Assembly (NCBI RefSeq): GCF_017562075.2
Contig: NC_054083.1
Location: 52,094,442-52,158,441, forward strand
DNA: 64,000 bases
Source: Anopheles merus
Taxonomy: Eukaryota; Arthropoda; Insecta; Diptera; Culicidae
Direction: 5' to 3'
Shown here in pieces: positions 62,001-64,000 of the stretch (within the stretch, counting starts at the first letter, position 1; every line of letters begins with the position of its first letter). The translations under genes and the position numbers were made by a program. The notes beneath the pieces are model-generated. The model was not told where the DNA came from, ran no database searches, and was given only the letters and a program-made list of their open reading frames with translations.

Positions 62001-63810
62001 ACAGCAGGTAAGGAAAAGGGCACGATCGCGCGTCGATCGTCGAGGGGGGGGAGGGGAAGGATGTGTTTGCTTATGGACGGCGGCGCCGCGACCTTCGATC
62101 GGTTCGGTAACGCAGCAGCAGCAGCGCCAGCATAATTATGCGAATTATGATTGGGGAGTGCAGCGAGAAACGGCGTGGCTTGTCTGTTGTCTGGGCAACT
62201 CTGGGCAGCTCACCGGTATGTCCGCTCGGAGCTGAGCGGATATGCGGTGGCTCAAGACCTACCATTAGCCTAGATTAACTGTTATTTTTTGTGTGATGTA
62301 TTTTCTGACTTGCCCCGTCGGTCACAACCGGTGAAGGATAATGCAATCGATCCTGGGGTGTGGGGAGTGGAGGTGCGTTTAAGCTTGTCTACCCTCTCCT
62401 CTTGGCTTTAACTGAAGCAGGAGGGTGTGTAAGGAGGTGTTTTCTACTTAGATTCTTAGCGGCAAAGGTGAACATTCTTTGAAATTGACCTTGACGATCG
62501 TGTCAGACTGGTTGCGATCGCGCGTTCGCGCTGGCGTAAATTGAAAGCGATCGCTTTCGCTAAGTCAAAGCCCGAGGCGCAACCTTTGACTCCTGTCGAG
62601 AGGGGTTGTTTAGGAAGTGTAGCGTTGTTCCAACTAACATCAAAATGTCTTCATTGAGAACGGGACCAGCCCGGCCAAGCAAGCATCGAACGGAAATGAG
62701 AGTTTCCCTCCGCTTTTTTTAATCCGATCGAGAGCCAAGCGGATGGCAAAACCGGTTGTATTACTGTGTGTGTACAGACGATAGATGTATAAAACAGGAT
62801 GAAGTTTGGCTTTTTTTTTGGTAATGATTACGCCATCCGCGAGCTTTTGTGCTTCGCTGGAGATTTATGTGGATCAAGAATAGACAAATGGCATCGGTCA
62901 AAAAGGCAGCCAAAAGGTTGTGAAAGATAAACTTTGATCAATTGATTTGGCTGAGCTTCCAGTCCAGAGTTTTAGAATGGAGCTGTCTAATTATTTCCTT
63001 CGACATTTCGAAGCATTTGTGTTGTTTTCTTATCATGAGACTTTGCGAAGCGATTAATATTTAACGTCGTTGTCTTAATTTGCGATCGTTGCTCCGAGTG
63101 TCGTCGTTGCTGGGCAGTTTTGTTGTTTATTTTTTCTTCTTTTTTGTTGTACACCAAACAAACTGGTGCTCAAAATGTTGGGCTCTCTTAACCCGTTTGG
63201 TTATTATTCTGTCGCCGCGTTGTGATATCGCCGCAAATATGATTGGGTGACATTTTTCGTCGTTTGTTTTGAAGCTGCCTCGTCTGTGAGTGTGTGATTC
63301 GTTTCGTTTCGCAAAGGAAAGTTTGTTTTCTTTTTTAACATCTGTGGCATTGTTGACGCAACAAAGACGGGCAAAAGCGGATGGATCTCTAGAAAATTCT
63401 CCCCAAATGAATCATGTGTTTGTAATCAATATTTGTTTCGTTCTTTTTTTGCTTTGCTCATTACAGCACATGAAGGACAAGTTTTGGAACTTTATCTTCT
63501 ACAAGTTTATCTTCGTCTTTGGCGTCGTGAATGTGCAGTATTTGTACGAGGTAAGTACTTACGATCAGCCCTTACGGCGTCCCTGACATATGAACTCCTC
63601 CCGGGCAGAAGTGTGCCTGTTGATGATGATGATGATGATGATCGCTGATGATGTGTTTCCCATTACCTTTTTACGTCCAACTAATTCCTACTCTCTTCTT
63701 TCCAACCCCCCTTCGCCGTTCCATTCCAGGTCATACTGTGGGTGTCGTGGTTCTCGGCACTCGGATTCCTACACCTGCTGTCACAGCTCAGCAAAGATCG
63801 GTTCGAGTAT
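58468..63810 (+). CDS. AMFR/gp78 homologue (ER E3 ubiquitin ligase), 5' part of the gene, partial
   Basis: Join 58468-59019, 61915-62007, 63467-63550 and 63730-63810; 270 codons, all phase 0, continuing past the right edge. gp78 is a polytopic ER membrane RING ligase for ER-associated degradation, acting with the VCP/p97 ATPase and a dedicated E2. Seen here: the N-terminal pattern PSVRVYTSVTVLL, like PSLRTYTGLS of human AMFR; TM1 about 16-36; a luminal loop of about 140 residues; TM2 about 180-203 (FCIW/TLINTAYCC); then KDKFWNFIFYKFIFVFGV (TM3) and WVSWFSALGFLHLLSQLSKDRFEY (TM4), almost identical to the family. RING, CUE and VCP-binding parts are outside the window. The first loop is unusually long and Thr/Ala/Gly-rich, with an N-I-T glycosylation site at N46. 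Confidence 0.92.
59020..61914 (+). other. AMFR homologue intron 2
   Basis: GTAAGT donor, CTCTCTGCAG acceptor. It contains two stretches that look less like random intron: a minus-strand block at about 59.69-60.43 kb and a plus-strand 128-codon frame at 60566-60952. No repeat family is recognised. Confidence 0.7.
59694..60430 (-). other. Minus-strand coding-like block in AMFR intron 2, unassigned
   Basis: Three open minus-strand frames follow one another in different phases: 60423-60220 (67 codons), 60083-59799 (95 codons, with a CETCGKTSPSNTKCHD segment) and 59994-59737. They are followed by a perfect minus-strand donor CCAGAG|GTAAGTAG at 59694/59693. The frames do not join into one product. 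This may be a decayed transposon fragment, an antisense or nested transcript, or chance. Confidence 0.18.
61915..62007 (+). CDS. AMFR homologue, coding exon 2
   Basis: 31 codons encoding TLINTAYCCLILLGKSIQK through GELRISEQQ, the second membrane segment and the following cytosolic loop. The length and content match the corresponding VLVNTACC..LRVSERQ exon of human AMFR. Confidence 0.92.
62008..63466 (+). other. AMFR homologue intron 3
   Basis: GTAAGG donor and TTACAG acceptor. It holds a G-run at about 62045, T-runs, and no visible gene or repeat family. Confidence 0.7.
63467..63550 (+). CDS. AMFR homologue, coding exon 3
   Basis: 28 codons, HMKDKFWNFIFYKFIFVFG through NVQYLYE. This is the most conserved part of the membrane domain and identifies the gene. 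Confidence 0.94.
63730..63810 (+). CDS. AMFR homologue, coding exon 4
   Basis: 27 codons, VILWVSWFSALGFLHLLSQ through KDRFEY, ending at GTAAGTATC. It completes TM4 and reaches the conserved KDRFEY before the next exon, which lies beyond 63,810. Confidence 0.93.
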
Positions 63811-64000
63811 GTAAGTATCATTCGCAAACGGCGCGGTGCGATAGGGGTTAATGAAAAGGATGGTCGCAAATAGCAATATCGAATGACGCGTCGAAACCTT
63901 TGCGCACGTACACATTAATCACCGCCACCCTCCTGTAAGACGACGCAACGCGGCAACGGCAAAGGCGCGGTGCTTTACGTGACGACTTGGTTGGTCGGTT

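Overview
The window looks like nuclear DNA from a mosquito, most probably an Anopheles. The evidence is short GT-AG introns in well-conserved animal genes, abundant (TG)n/(CA)n and (CAG)n microsatellites, a tRNA-derived SINE resembling the SINE200 type of Anopheles, and a small TA-flanked MITE. No bacterial, organellar or viral gene is visible. The genus is an inference, not something the sequence proves.

Layout. (1) Positions 1 to about 35,779 contain no coding exon I can support. This stretch is full of microsatellites, homopolymer runs, palindromes and tRNA-like relics. Its plus strand is rich in TG, G and T runs, as expected if much of it is a large 5' intron of the next gene. (2) 35,780-48,131 (+) is a BCOR homologue (BCL6 corepressor family, variant Polycomb complex PRC1.1). 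It has a giant 10.9-kb first coding exon and three short exons carrying ankyrin repeats and a PUFD domain, giving a predicted 4,037-residue protein. (3) About 48,132-50,575 is its 3' UTR, ending in clustered AATAAA signals. (4) After a gap of roughly 430 bp, the promoter and long 5' UTR exon of the next plus-strand gene begin near 51.0 kb. (5) 58,468-63,810 (+) holds the first four coding exons (270 codons) of an AMFR/gp78 homologue, the ER membrane E3 ubiquitin ligase. The gene runs off the right edge, so its later membrane segments, RING, CUE and VCP-binding parts lie outside. Its first intron carries a MITE and a SINE.

The two genes act in different places, chromatin repression in the nucleus and protein quality control at the ER, so their head-to-tail proximity looks positional rather than functional. 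The most interesting points are inside the BCOR homologue: its extreme size, an iterated short motif built around P-D/E-F-S/T, a PLDLS CtBP-type motif, and an in-frame tandem splice acceptor. I found no convincing new multi-gene system. Several unexplained minus-strand open frames are recorded at low confidence.
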